Assembly (NCBI GenBank): GCA_946902875.1
Contig: OX336355.1
Coordinates: 15,161,347 to 15,225,346 of the forward strand
DNA: 64,000 bases
Reading direction: 5' to 3'
Source: Nematopogon swammerdamellus
Taxonomy: Eukaryota > Arthropoda > Insecta > Lepidoptera > Adelidae
In this document: piece by piece, positions 43,681 through 54,699 of the stretch
Layout: every line of letters begins with the position of its first letter
How positions within the stretch are numbered: the stretch's first letter is position 1
Program-made: the position numbers and the translations under genes
The notes under the pieces: generated by a model
The model's database searches: none
Seen by the model: the letters and a program-made list of their open reading frames with translations, nothing else
Told to the model about the DNA's origin: nothing

Positions 43681-44146
43681 ATATTCTGTAACTCCGAGGT
43701 TTCCACAGGTGGCAACCACGCTAGGCCGGCATATTTCTACCAGTTCTTAGATGGAGTCAGGGTCTCACAAGCCACGGAATAATTAGATAGAATGTTCGCA
43801 AATCTGCTTGTCAAAGTTTATTCTAACTAAACCCCTAACATGTGCACAAAGTTCACAGCTTGCCATTAGATCCAATCAAGCATGGACAACAATTTAACTC
43901 GACACGTGCGCGCGCGCCGCGCAGATCAGCCGTCACCTTGATGCCCGTGCGCATCGCGCAGACAAATTGGTATAATCTTCCGACGGCTTATTATATTCTT
44001 TTGCTTCGAATATTTGCTTGCACAGCCATTAGGTTTGTGTGATTGGCAATGCAACAATCTTGGCGAATTGCGGTTTGTATGCGCAAGTTATTGTGAACGA
44101 TGTTGAATCAGGTTTGTTGTGGAGGCTGACACGACACGGTTGGCTA

Positions 44147-44552
44147 TACAACTGTCCCAAAACTCAACGTCAAGCGGGAACCAGGGAGTAGGCTAGTTTA
44201 TGATTACTCAGGGAAAAATAAGAAAAACAATCTGAGCCATTTATTTCTTTAGAAAAAAATTGAACTGAATATTTTTTTTTAAACTACAGGCATTCTGGTT
44301 TTATTAGGGATATTTATCAATAGCAGAGTTATTTAGGCTTCCAATATAAAGATTTGAACAATTATATTTGAAAATTTGTAGTCGTAGTAGGTACCTAAAA
44401 TGTTGTTCGAGATGTCAATTTTCAACGTTTTTCAAAAAATGCTCATATCTTAAAAAACAAATGACTCCGATTTTTTTTCTTATTTTTCCCTGGGTAGTCA
44501 TAAACTAGCCTACTCCCTGGTTCCCGCTTGACCTTGACGTTGGGACACGGTG
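44147..44552. mobile_element. Tc1/mariner-like MITE
   Basis: Terminal inverted repeats of about 75 bases: ctgtcccaaaactcaacgtc, gcgggaaccagggagtaggc and agtttatgattactcaggga, paired on the right with ctccctggttcccgcttgac and acgttgggacac. TA dinucleotides flank both ends. Confidence 0.8.
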
Positions 44553-44683
44553 TATACTATCTACTGCACACACTGAGCTATATCTTATAGAGCTAAACAC
44601 TAGTGCACTTAATTTGGTCCCATCGAAATCAGTTACCTCGTAGACTTCCTTTCAGTCGACTCCAGGCAGTCGTCGATGGTAGT

Positions 44684-44702
44684 CGTGTGTGTGTGTGTGT
44701 GC
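44684..44702. repeat. GT microsatellite
   Basis: A short gtgtgtgtgtgtgtgtg run. Confidence 0.85.
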
Positions 44703-44984
44703 GATAGTATGTGAATACCGAGCCGAACTACTTTCCATTTAATATGTCACGTGTCTTTCGATAATACCTAATAGCAAGAACACGTCAAAATCGAAAGGAA
44801 TAACTAATTAGTTGTTTGGTTCTTATTTTTATGGAGAGCGCGACATTTGGCATCGTTTCACCCACGAGTAGGTGAACGATGCCTATGGACATTCTGTGAT
44901 GCGCGGGGATTGCGAATGCCATCCCGCCAGACAGGAGCCATTTCACGCCCCTTTTGAAAAACCACAGGCTGTACTTGGGAGGAA

Positions 44985-45205
44985 ATAGATGTGACATCCG
45001 CGATATCAGCCCATAAAACCTTAATGAACTAGGTGCAATGTCAGTGCACCTAGTAAAATTCGGTCGTGCCGGCCACACTGAACTGGACCGAAAACACGAA
45101 CTATTTACATAGTCGCTTCGATCGACGGCACGAACCCGGGCGGGTTAAACCCTACCCATCTAGTAAGGCAAGACGGGAAGGCACCTGCAGTTTTACGTGG
45201 AATCC
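44985..45205 (-). mobile_element. 5S-type SINE fragment
   Basis: Reverse of the family from atccgcgatatcagcccata to ttttacgtggaatccgaaag. The left end (44820-44985) carries the remnant also seen at 10590 and 33700. Confidence 0.65.
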
Positions 45206-45284
45206 GAAAGCTTTTTCTATGGTTACAAGGTCAAAATGTTTACAATTTTAGAGAGAGTTGTTTGGATCTTTTATAGCACTGAAA

Positions 45285-45385
45285 GAGACACTGAGCAGTG
45301 GTTCCGTACCACCGAAGGCCGGGAGGACTGGAGAAAAATTGAAGAGGCGTATGTCCAGCAGTGCAGGCTTACACGCTGACTGACG
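45285..45385 (+). mobile_element. RTE 3'-end fragment
   Basis: QWFRTTEGREDWRKIEEAYV then QQCRLTR stop and tgactgac: the last 30 codons of the RTE element at 19620-20043. Confidence 0.8.
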
Positions 45386-45568
45386 GAGGCACTGAATATC
45401 ACGCAGCTCACAAAAGCGCGCGGGCACTGTAAGCGCAGGTGGATTTCGCGTCGGAAAACAATTAGCAATTGTTAATCGTGAATATTCGAGAAGAGCCTGC
45501 AGCCATCCTGAGGTCAGAGGTGTCATCACCAGACGCACACCTTAGGTAATTTATATGACGCATCTGGC

Positions 45569-46330
45569 AATACCGAAATACCTGTTTGCACCTACGTAGC
45601 TATCTAGAAACGGGCCTGCGTTTTACACGGTAGATGTGCCCAATCCTGGTTATTACCTGAAAGTACTAGTCATTTGGGTGGAATATGAAAATTTATCTGA
45701 CGCATCTGCCAATACCGAAATAACTTTTTTTTATGGAAACTGACAGGGTTGGCTACATCACCTACAACACCCGTGATGTCAGCCCATAACACCGGATGAA
45801 CTAGGTGCCATATCAGTGCTTCCCTTCATTTCATGTCGGCTACACTGAACTGGACGGAAAACACGAACTATTTACATAGCCGTTTCCACCGACGTTTCGT
45901 TCAGTGCGGTGGTAACAACCCGGGCGGTGATATGAACCCTACCACCTAGTAAGGTAAGAAGGGAAGGGACCTACAGTTTAACGTGGAATCCGAACCACGG
46001 TCAGCCTCCAACGGTCGGTGCGGTGGTACCAACCCGGGCGGTGATATAAACCGTACCACCTAGTAAGGTAAGAAGGGAAGGGACCTACAGTTTAACGTGG
46101 AATCCGAACCACGGTCAGCCTCAAACGGTCGAGCGGTCACCCATCCAAATACTGACCGCGCTCAGCGTTGCCAACAGTGGACCGACCGCACCACTGAGCT
46201 ACCGAGGCTGACAAACACCTGTGTGTGCCTATCTAGGAACTGGCCTGCGATTTTACACAGTAGATGCCTTGTAGACGTGCCTAATCCTGATTATTACCTG
46301 AAAATTCTAGGGTGGAATGTGAAAATCTTA
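45569..46330. repeat. Two-copy direct repeat split by a SINE
   Basis: The unit caataccgaaata, cctatctagaaac-gggcctgc, gattattacctgaaa, gtggaatatgaaaat occurs at 45569-45705 and again at 45705-45722 plus 46212-46330. The second copy is interrupted by the reversed 5S-type SINE at 45724-46210. Confidence 0.75.
45724..46210 (-). mobile_element. 5S-type SINE with internal duplication
   Basis: Full reversed copy ending in the head (gctaccgaggctgac, tgaccgcgctcagcgttgcc). The block gtgcggtggtacc to ccacggtcagcctc is present twice (45905-46010 and 46018-46125). Confidence 0.8.
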
Positions 46331-46610
46331 AGAGCAGGCAGGCCGAACTTCGGTCACGTGATAACATGTTAGGTATTTGAACAAAGTATCGCTATCTCTG
46401 TTCGCCACGCGCACTCCTCCACTAACGCAAGAGGGACAGCTGCACGCTCTCAGCTAATATACCTACCTAGGTACGTGTCTTTTGGGGCTTACGTTTATCC
46501 GATTTTTACAATGATTTTTTTGTTATAATTAAACCGATTACCCTGCTTAACCCGATTGTCGGGATACAGCGTGTGGTATGTAGGTATCAGCATGTATATA
46601 CATATATGTC

Positions 46611-46935
46611 AGCCTCGGTGACTCAGTGGTGCGGTCGGTCGACCGTAGGAGGCTGACTGTGTTTCGGATTCCACGTAAAACTGTAGGTCCTTTCCCTTCT
46701 TACCTTACTAGGCGGTAGGGTAGGTCCCGCCCTGGTTGGTACCACCGCACTGAATGAAATGAATCGAACGAAACGGCTGTGTAAATAGTTCGTGTTTTCC
46801 GTCCAGTTCAGTGTAACCGACATGAAATGAATGGAAGCACTGACATGGAACCTAGTTCCACCAAGGTGTTATGGGCTGACATCACGGATGCTGTAGGTGA
46901 TGTAGCCAACCGTGTCAGTTTCCATTAAAAATATA
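46611..46935 (+). mobile_element. 5S-type SINE lacking the 5S segment
   Basis: Head gcctcggtgactcagtggtg runs straight into gaggctgactgtgtttcgga; the 5S-like piece found at 50515 is absent. It ends in polyA after gtcagtttccatt. Confidence 0.75.
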
Positions 46936-47710
46936 TATATTTGTAGGTATAAAGCGTAGCGGTTCGCGCCTTATATTCACCTCATTCCACAACTATACAT
47001 TACTCCAAACAGATCCAAGATGCGTCTTATCTTAAGGTGACGTGAGCTGCGTCTGACACGAATTTCAAGAAGTTTACCACCAATATTACTGACCTGACAG
47101 ATTCAGTTTTAATATAATATGTAATACCATCTATAAGCGTAGATCGATAGCTTTTTTAAAACACGATTTGATTAACTTCGCTCGATAGAAAAAATCATGA
47201 ACATGCCTCTGAATTTTGTTATAAAAACCTATTTAAGGCAACGTGACCAAATCAAGCCTTTGGAAAAAATATATTTTATTTGTTGAATATATATCTAAAT
47301 CCGTAGCTTTTTACTTTTTTGTTTCGATCCGTGGTTTTGGAATAAAAAAATTAAAACCAAATTTTTGATTGATTGATTGTGTTGCATCCTACTCCAACCA
47401 GCGAAAGCGGCGCCTTGAAAGAGGAGTACGGGTGACAGGGCCTTAAGAATAATTCGCATTGCGGACGCGCACAGCTCTCGTCATAATAACTTATAGTTTG
47501 CAATAATTGCGCTGGGCGTAGATTTAAAAATACGCCAGGTGTGCACTCCGCGATGTGAGGGTTCCGGAGAACAATTTCTATTGATATTTCATTTATGAGT
47601 TGGTTAAAAAGTCTGCAAATAAGTAAATCAGGAAGGTTATCCCTTGTGCCTACGCTGGCCAAAAATTCCCGATAAGTGAAACCCCCATATCGCAAATTAA
47701 GATATACATA
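46936..47710. other. AT-rich stretch with one unassigned minus-strand ORF
   Basis: A 114-codon open frame on the minus strand (47695-47351) begins MRYGGFTYREFLASVGTRDN. It has ordinary amino acid composition but no motif I recognise, no polyA signal and no splice context. It may be a retroelement piece. Confidence 0.3.
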
Positions 47711-47712
47711 TA

Positions 47713-49847
47713 CAGGGTGTCCCAGAAACCGACGATAATCCTCTAACAGGAGATAGAGCTGCTAATTACCTCTCAGAATATCTAATTTTAGGTTTAGTAA
47801 AAATGGCTTAGTTTTTGAGATATTGTCATTTTTGTAAAAATCCAAAATTTTCTCCCTCAGCTCATTTTTTTAAATGCCACAAGTACAAATGTAAGATTTT
47901 CTTAAATCTCGTTTTGGTCAAATATTCCTGAAAAGTAAGGCTTTCACACGGTATAATTTATTTTTTCATGTTTAATCCTGTTTAGCTGAAAAACGACTTA
48001 AGAGCCACATGGTAAAAAATTTTCAGCCTCATCCCTTGAGTTTGGCCCTTCGCGGTGAAAAAAAAAATTACTACACGAAAGCGGCATTATGCAAGAAAAA
48101 TACGCCCATCTAATGTAGTTTTTAAAATGGTATATCACTTACCGATTTGCCCAATAATTTATGAGATATTGTTATTTAACTGCAAAAAGACCTCGGAATT
48201 TGATAACTGTTCTACCAACTACGAATTGGAATAAAATAAACACTTGAAGTAATTGGTCTTTATTAACCTGTTAAAGTAGATGTTCAAATTGTTTACAACC
48301 TGCACAAATGCTAGCTCGACATCTTCTCACAAATGCCCTGTTGATGCGTCGAGCAAGTACTCGATGCAAGTGCAGATACGTCCACCTATGCTATGTAAAT
48401 AGTTTGTGTTTTCCGTCCAGTTGACTATAGTCGGCACGACCGATGTGAAGCACTGACGTGGCACCAAGTTCACCCGGTGTTATGGGCTGACATCACGGAT
48501 GTTGTAGGTGATATAGCCAACCATGTCAGTTTACATAAAAAAAAACCTGAGCTACTGCCGTAATTCTTTCTTTGAGCTCTATCAAGTTTTCCACCGGTTT
48601 CCCGTAAACTTTTTCTTTTAAATAGCCCCAATAATAAAAATCTAACGGATTTAAATCCGGTGACCTAGACGTCCGATAATGCTTGGTCTAAAAAATTACG
48701 CACTTCTCTAGCGTAATGGGCTGGGCAGCCATCATTTTGCAACCACCTCCGTATGGCCAATGGTACATCTTCTAAAAGGCTCTGAAGCTGCTGTTGCAGA
48801 AAATCAAGATAATTCGCCCGTTTAAAGTCTCTACAATTCAACGGACGTCTTGTGGCCTCCTAGCCACTTGCATCCCCACAGATAGACCGGAAATCTAGAT
48901 CACCGGATTTAAATCCGTTAGATTTTTATTATTGGAGCTATTTAAAAGAAAAAGTTTACGGGAAACTGGAGGAAAACTTGATAGAGCTCAAAGAAAGAAT
49001 TACGGCAGTAGCTCAGGTTTTTTTTAATGTAAACTGACATGGTTGGCTACATCACCTACAACATCCGTGATGTCAGCCCATAACACCGGGTGAACTTGGT
49101 GCCACGTCAGTGCTTCCCTTCGGTCGTGCCGGCTACACTCAACTGGACGGAAAACACAAACTACATAGCATATGTGGACGTATCTGCACTTGCATCGAGT
49201 ACTTGCTCGACGCATCAACCGGGCATTTGTGAGAAGATGTCGAGCTAGCATTTGTGCAGGTGGTAAACAATTTGAACATCTACTATAACAGGTTAATAAA
49301 GGCCAATTTACTTTAAGTGTTTATTTTATTCCAATTCGTACTTGGTAGAACGGTTATCAAATTCCGAGGTCCTTTTGCAGTTAAATAACAATATCTCATA
49401 AATTATTGGGCAAATCGATAAGTGATGTACCATTTTAAAAACTACATTAGATGGGCGTATTTTTCTTGCATAATGCCACTTTAGTGTAGTAATTTTTTTT
49501 TTCACCGTGAAGGGCCAAACTCAAGGGATGAGGCTGAAAAAATTTTAACATGTGGCTCTTAAGTCGTTTTTCAGCTAAACAGGATTAAACATGAAAAAAT
49601 AAATTATACCGTGTGAAAGCCTTACTTTTCAGGAATATTTGACAAAAACTAGATTTAAGAAAATCTTACATTTGTACTTGTGGCATTTAAAAAAATGAGC
49701 TGAGGGAGAAAATTTTGGACTTTTACAAAAATGACAATATCTCAAAAACTAAGCCATTTTTACTAAACCTAAAATTAGATATTCTGAGAGGTAATTAGCA
49801 GCCCTATCGCCTGTTAAAGGATTATCGTCGGTTTCTGGGACACCCTG
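47713..49847. mobile_element. Palindromic Tc1/mariner-type transposon
   Basis: Arms 47713-48669 and 48894-49847 are inverted copies about 955 bases long around a 224-base centre. Outer ends cagggtgtcccagaaaccga are flanked by TA. On the minus strand the left arm and centre encode transposase parts: QNDGCPAHYAREVRNFL, SPDLNPLDFYYWGYLKEK and, past a SINE, CRASICAGCKQFEHLL stop; D of NDG and D of SPDL suit the DDD/E catalytic set. A frameshift after LDQALSDV breaks it. Right arm repeats the SPDL part on the plus strand. A 5S-type SINE tail lies at the matching place in both arms (48391-48546 and 49015-49165). Confidence 0.9.
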
Positions 49848-50104
49848 TATAAGGGAACAGAATAATTTATGAATATGGCTCCTGAATAAAACATTTTTAA
49901 CAGTCTGACGTAGGTATTTCAATATACCTTACAATTACGACAATTTGAAACATGCATAATTCAAATTAAATTTAGCTAATCAGTATTTCTTAGATTTTTG
50001 TAAGTTTTTGTAAGATTTTCGGCGTTATAATTTAAATTTTAAATGATAATCCGTTTTTATGTTCATGAATTTTTCATTAGGATTGTGGATACATTTTTAT
50101 CAAT

Positions 50105-50435
50105 ATCTATATTATCTATATTTCAGCATGGCCGAACCGCCGTGGTATTCCTTTATCAATCCTCGTCACACACATTGCGGTAGACATTCTGCATTGACAA
50201 GATATAATATATGATATAAGCCGTGAAGTGAGAGTGAATCAGTGAAGGTTTCCCCGGAGCCCTGCAGAGGCGCGTCGGCGGCGGTGGCGGCGCCAACAGA
50301 GCAATCAGCGGTGGCTTCATTGTCTGTGGCGACAACCGCGCCGACACAAATGACAGGCGAGCCGCTTCCGGCTCAGCGCGCGCGGCTCATCTGCCGCCTC
50401 CGCTCTCATCTACAGCCCGTCTTAGCAATGTGACG
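50105..50435. other. GC-rich island of unknown role
   Basis: In AT-rich surroundings. Plus strand gives KVSPEPCRGASAAVAAPTEQ to VLAM stop after tgaatcagtgaag; minus strand gives MKPPLIALLAPPPPPTR. Neither shows a family. It could be a 5' exon or promoter-proximal region; tttcag precedes atggccgaaccgccg at 50130. Confidence 0.25.
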
Positions 50436-50461
50436 AGCAGGAAGATTTTCTACTCGAAATC

Positions 50462-50843
50462 AGTCAGCCTCGACAGCTCAGTGGTGCAGACAGTCGACTG
50501 TCGCTATTGATTGTTAAGCAACGCTGGGCGCGGTCAGTATTTGGATGGGTGACCGCTCGACCGTTGGGAGGCTGACCGTGGTTCGGATTCCACGTAAAAC
50601 TGTAGGTCCCTTCCCTTCCTACCTTACTCGGTGGTAGGGTTCAACCCGCCCGGGTTGATACCACCGCACTGAATGAAAGTCGGTCGAAACGGCTATGTAA
50701 ATAGTTTGTGTTTTCCGTCCAGTTCAGTGTAGCCGGCACGATCGAAGGGAAGCACTGATATGGCACCTAGTTCACCCGGTGTTATGGGCTGACATCACGG
50801 ATGTTGTAGGTGATGTAGCCAATCGTGTCAGTTTCCATAAAAA
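50462..50843 (+). mobile_element. 5S-type SINE, reference copy
   Basis: Head: cagcctcgacagctcagtgg (tRNA-like A box), then gttaagcaacgctgggcgcg and gtatttggatgggtgaccgc, which align closely with the internal promoter of insect 5S rRNA, then ggttcggattccacg (B-box-like). Body: accaccgcactgaatgaaag to gatgtagccaatcgtgtcag, then an A-rich tail. Confidence 0.85.
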
Positions 50844-50861
50844 GAAAAATACGTAGATTCA

Positions 50862-51056
50862 GTTTTTTTTTATGGAAACTTGACACGTTTGCCTACATCA
50901 CCTTCTCCATCCGTGAAGTCAGCCCACAACACCTTGGTGAACTAGGCCGCCATGTCAGTGCTTCCCTTCGGTCCTGCCGGCTACACTGGAATGGGCGGAA
51001 AACGAACTATTTAAATAGCCGTTTCAACCGACCTTTCATTTCATTCAGTTCTGGGT
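50862..51056 (-). mobile_element. 5S-type SINE tail, diverged
   Basis: Reversed tail with several changes (gacacgtttgcctacatcac, gaagtcagcccacaacacct), back to back with the copy at 50462. Confidence 0.7.
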
Positions 51057-51065
51057 CACTTTAGA

Positions 51066-51110
51066 TCCTAAAAAAAGCTACTGATATTTCAGTAGCTTTT
51101 TTTCCTAGAT
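51066..51110. other. Short hairpin
   Basis: cctaaaaaaagctactga pairs with tcagtagctttttttcct around tatt; 18-base stem. Confidence 0.8.
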
Positions 51111-51905
51111 TATTAAATAATTACCTATATCATCTAGACTTGAAATAACCTCATTTTAAATTTTATAACAATTCTATTAGTAGCAAACCAGACCATTTTC
51201 GGAAAAATTCGGTAAGAGGCAGATCTAGATTAATTTTCCTCGTAATTATCTGCATTTCCATTTTACAGTCGGTTCATATCATTCTCCAGTACTACTACAC
51301 TCTATAAAGAGCGTCTAAAGTCTCTAAATTCTAAAACACATTACAAGGTTGCAAAAACCATCAACGCAAAAGACTTCACTTATCAACTTGTGAAACACCA
51401 ATTCAATAATGCCTTATAGTCGACGTTTAACCTCCAGCGACCTCGCGGATTGTTCGCCGCGTCGATAAAACGCCATTTACAAAATTGAACGAAAACAAAC
51501 AAAAACCGCCCCCGCAAAAAAAGAGAACTTTTTCGAAAAAGGAACGCGTCCGAAGCTCGAATGAAGTTGTCGCTGGCCGATGATTGGCGCTCGCACGCTG
51601 CTCACGCACCGTAATTACGCAACATAAATTCAAACTTGGAACGCGACGTGATCGACCGGCCGCTCCGGAATGATGCTTGTGATCTTAACCTTTGTGATTT
51701 ACTGACATTGCAAATACATAGATGGGAAATTGGTTGGCGAAATATGATGCATTACGAGTAATTGCAGAAAATGATGTAAGATTCAAAGCCGGCTAGGAAC
51801 GCATCGATCGGTGCCTATTGCAGAATGGCATGATTCGATAACAAACAAAAATAATAAACCGTGGGGAAAATAGGCATTCGATATCGGAAGTTCAATATGA
51901 GATGA

Positions 51906-52145
51906 TTGTTTTTAAAGAGAACCGGCATGCTTGACTGTGCCCTGGCAGACACAGCCAATGACATTTCTCCATGCGAAACCACTCTCAGTGAGGCGCAAGC
52001 CAGCAGCTGTGAGGTGGAAGAAAAGGTCATAAGGCAAATTGTTCGCAAGCATTTTAAAAACACCCAGGTTGTAGAAGTCAGGAAAGACGGTTACAAGAAA
52101 ACCGAAGATGTATGTTCAGGCGATTCCTCAAACACTGCAACATAA
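51906..52145 (+). other. Unassigned open frame
   Basis: 79 codons including LADTANDISPCETTLSEAQA, EVEEKVIRQIVRKHFKN and VVEVRKDGYKKTEDV. Composition is protein-like, with charged helices, unlike nearby AT-rich DNA. No family recognised; a gene fragment or retroelement ORF1 piece are both possible. Confidence 0.35.
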
Positions 52146-52189
52146 GTCCAGTGTTGAACAGCAGAAGAAAGATTATGTTGCACAAGAAT

Positions 52190-52652
52190 GTTGTACCGTG
52201 TGGGGTCGGTACTTAAAAAGAATAGCCCCACTGCATCTCTCCCCGTCGCATGTCGTAAAAGTCGACTAAGGGATAAGAAAATTCGTCAGCCTCGGTAGCT
52301 CAGTGGCGCGGTTGGTTAGTCAACTGTTATTAAGCAACGCTGAGCGCGGTCAGTGATTTGATGGGTGACCGCTCGACCGTTGGAGGCTGACCGTGGTTCG
52401 GATTCCACGTTAAACTGTAGGTCCCTTCCCTTCTTACTTTACTAGGTGGTAGGGTTTATCCCGGCCGGGTTGGTACCACCGCACTGAACGAAACGTCGGT
52501 CGAAACGGCTATGTAAATAGTTCGTGTTTTCCGTCCAGTTTAGTGTAGCCGACATGAAATGAAGGGAAGCACTGACATGGCACCTAGTTCACCCTGTGTT
52601 ATGGGCTGACATCACGGATGTTGTAGGTGATGTAGCCAACCGTGTCAGGTTC

Positions 52653-52683
<31 letters not shown>

Positions 52684-52685
52684 GA
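52190..52685 (+). mobile_element. Shared head followed by full 5S-type SINE
   Basis: 52190-52277 is the shared head (ggtcggtacttaaaaagaat). 52286 starts a complete SINE: gcctcggtagctcagtggcg, ttattaagcaacgctgagcg, gatgggtgaccgctcgaccg, ggttcggattccacg, ending in about 32 A at 52654-52683. Confidence 0.85.
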
Positions 52686-52754
52686 AAGCCGGACCAAATT
52701 GACAAAGGTTCCATTGTAAGAATAAATACAAGAGAATACGTAGAGAAACTGAAC

Positions 52755-53062
52755 ATCCTTTTGTTGTTGACATTGGGCTTTTGAGAACTCATTGGTTCTC
52801 AAAATCGCTTCTTTATCGCACCGCTATAGTTTGTAGAACTGTCTTCCAGCGATCTGTGTTTCCCGAATCCTTTAACCTGGATGTCTTCAAACGTCGTATT
52901 AACAGGCTAGACAGCCCAGCAACAATCCGAAATTGTAAGGCAAAATCTGCTGGCATAGCGCCTCTCTGAGCGTGGTTTCGCGAGGAGAGGTGTTTTTGGC
53001 TCTGTGGATGCACCATGTCATTCTCTCGGCACAGCCACCCATGTTGGTTACATGAAAAAAGA
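52755..53062 (+). mobile_element. CR1/Jockey-type 3' end
   Basis: Close to 17590-17875: ccttttgttgttgacattgg, gaatcctttaacctggatgt, cgtcgtattaacaggctag and ctctcggcacagccacccat, ending near a short A run. Confidence 0.75.
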
Positions 53063-53890
53063 AACGTTCTCTAAAAATTTAAATAAAATTCTAGCTAGAC
53101 TACATATACCTATTTATACTAGGGGTATTCCTTACAGACATAACCTGCAACGAACGAAAGGAAAAAAAAAACGCTATCAACGCTATATTATTATAAACAA
53201 GAATTGATGAAAACATAAGCCCGCCACGCGCTGCGTCACCGAACCTTCCGAATTCAAATTCAAACGGGATGTTGCCAGTCGAAAAAAAAAAACGATAAAA
53301 TGAAGAAGTAAAGAGAGACGCATTAAGCGCGCGAGCGATAACGCGGGAGATTAACGAGCACTCAGGGCCTCCCGTTACGCCGCCGCTGCAGCGCCATCTT
53401 TATAATTTATTGAAACTCTTAAAATAACTAGGTGTTTTGTGTCGAAAAACATCCAGCCGCTTGACGTATTGGCGAAAAGTGGGCAATAAATACGCGACAT
53501 TATCGAGAGATGCACATTCGTTTTGCAGCAATAACTGTCACCCCAAACGGTCAATGTCTGATTAATGTCTAAAGACTGAGTTTGAACGGTTTGTTATAAT
53601 TTTATGCCGAATGTGTTAGTATTAAATTGAGAGAATTTATTATAATAGCTTTGCATTTTAGACTATGCTAGTGCAAATTTATACGACAAAGTGTTACCGA
53701 TACCAATTTAGTGCAGAACCATCAATACATTTTTGGTCAGTCTTTCCAAGCATGTCACCAACGAATACCACTCTCTTGACCACTCTGATAGCATTTTTTT
53801 TATTGCTTCCGAATTGAATGGCTCTGCCCGAGGTCGAAGTCTCAGGCGCAGCCAATTTCACCGCCGAGAAGGTGCCAGTCCGGCTTGGAG
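53063..53890. other. No gene seen
   Basis: Mixed sequence with a GC-rich patch at 53320-53395. No exon, repeat border or ORF worth calling. Confidence 0.5.
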
Positions 53891-53894
53891 GTGG

Positions 53895-54410
53895 ACTAAT
53901 GTCGCCGGGGAAAGGCTATGAACCCGCGATTTGAAGATCCGTGGATTGTAGGAGTGTGGAAAGATATTCCCCGGGAGCCCGTTCCACACCTTTGCAGTGC
54001 GGCACAAGAACGATTTAGAGAATCGTGCGTGTGATTTAAAGAACTCTTCTGTCGACTACAAAGAGGTGTTAGTATGGCGGGTTTGGCGAAGGCGAACAGG
54101 AGGAGGAGGGATAAGGGGAGCAAGTTCGTCAGAGCAGCGGCCATAGTAGAACCGATAAAACAGGCTCAATGACCCTACGATACGTCTGTGCTTTAGAGGT
54201 TGAAGGTCCTTTGTGAGTACAGAGTCACCAATGAGGAGAATGGCTCGTCGCTGAATAGAATCCAAGGCTGAAAGAAGGTACTCAAGGGAACCCTCCCAAA
54301 GATGACTGAAATATTTCATCACCGGTCTTACTTGTGCTTTATAGAGTGTAAGCAGTTGGACCGGATTCAGATAACTATAAAACCGGATATTGCATAAATT
54401 CAGCAACCAT
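53895..54410 (-). mobile_element. CR1/Jockey-type reverse transcriptase fragment
   Basis: Minus strand: NPVQLLTLYKAQVRPVMKYF, HLWEGSLEYLLSALDSIQRR, VGSLSLFYRFYYGRCSDELA, then VVDRRVL-like sequence after a frame change. This is the connection region that precedes the 3' ends seen at 17445 and 52755. Confidence 0.8.
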
Positions 54411-54544
54411 AGAAAGCCCTTTGTATGTGGCGACAGAGAGACATTTAAAAAGGCGGTTAAGTGCGCACATGGTTCAAACTCTTAGGGTTCCGCAGCCATT
54501 GCCTTCTTGCGCACAGAAGGGCGTGCTTACATAACATCAAGCCT

Positions 54545-54690
54545 CTTCCCTACAATCGGAGTAAACAGAGTAATCAGTGTTATGCTGCAAGAACTCTGGT
54601 TGCCTTTGAGTAATCTGGTGAATCACAGCACAAGACCAACCGCTACGTTTGGCAAAATGTTTCGGACAAGACAAGCAGCAAGAGGGTACG
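54545..54690 (-). mobile_element. Interspersed repeat B fragment
   Basis: Reverse tail: ggagtaaacagagtaatcag, cagcacaagaccaaccgcta and ttcggacaagacaagcagca. Confidence 0.65.
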
Positions 54691-54699
54691 TATACCTCC

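Noticed and set aside
50515..50585. 5S rRNA gene
   Set aside because: Only the internal promoter-like segment is present; the 5' and 3' stem parts of 5S are missing and it lies in a repeated SINE.
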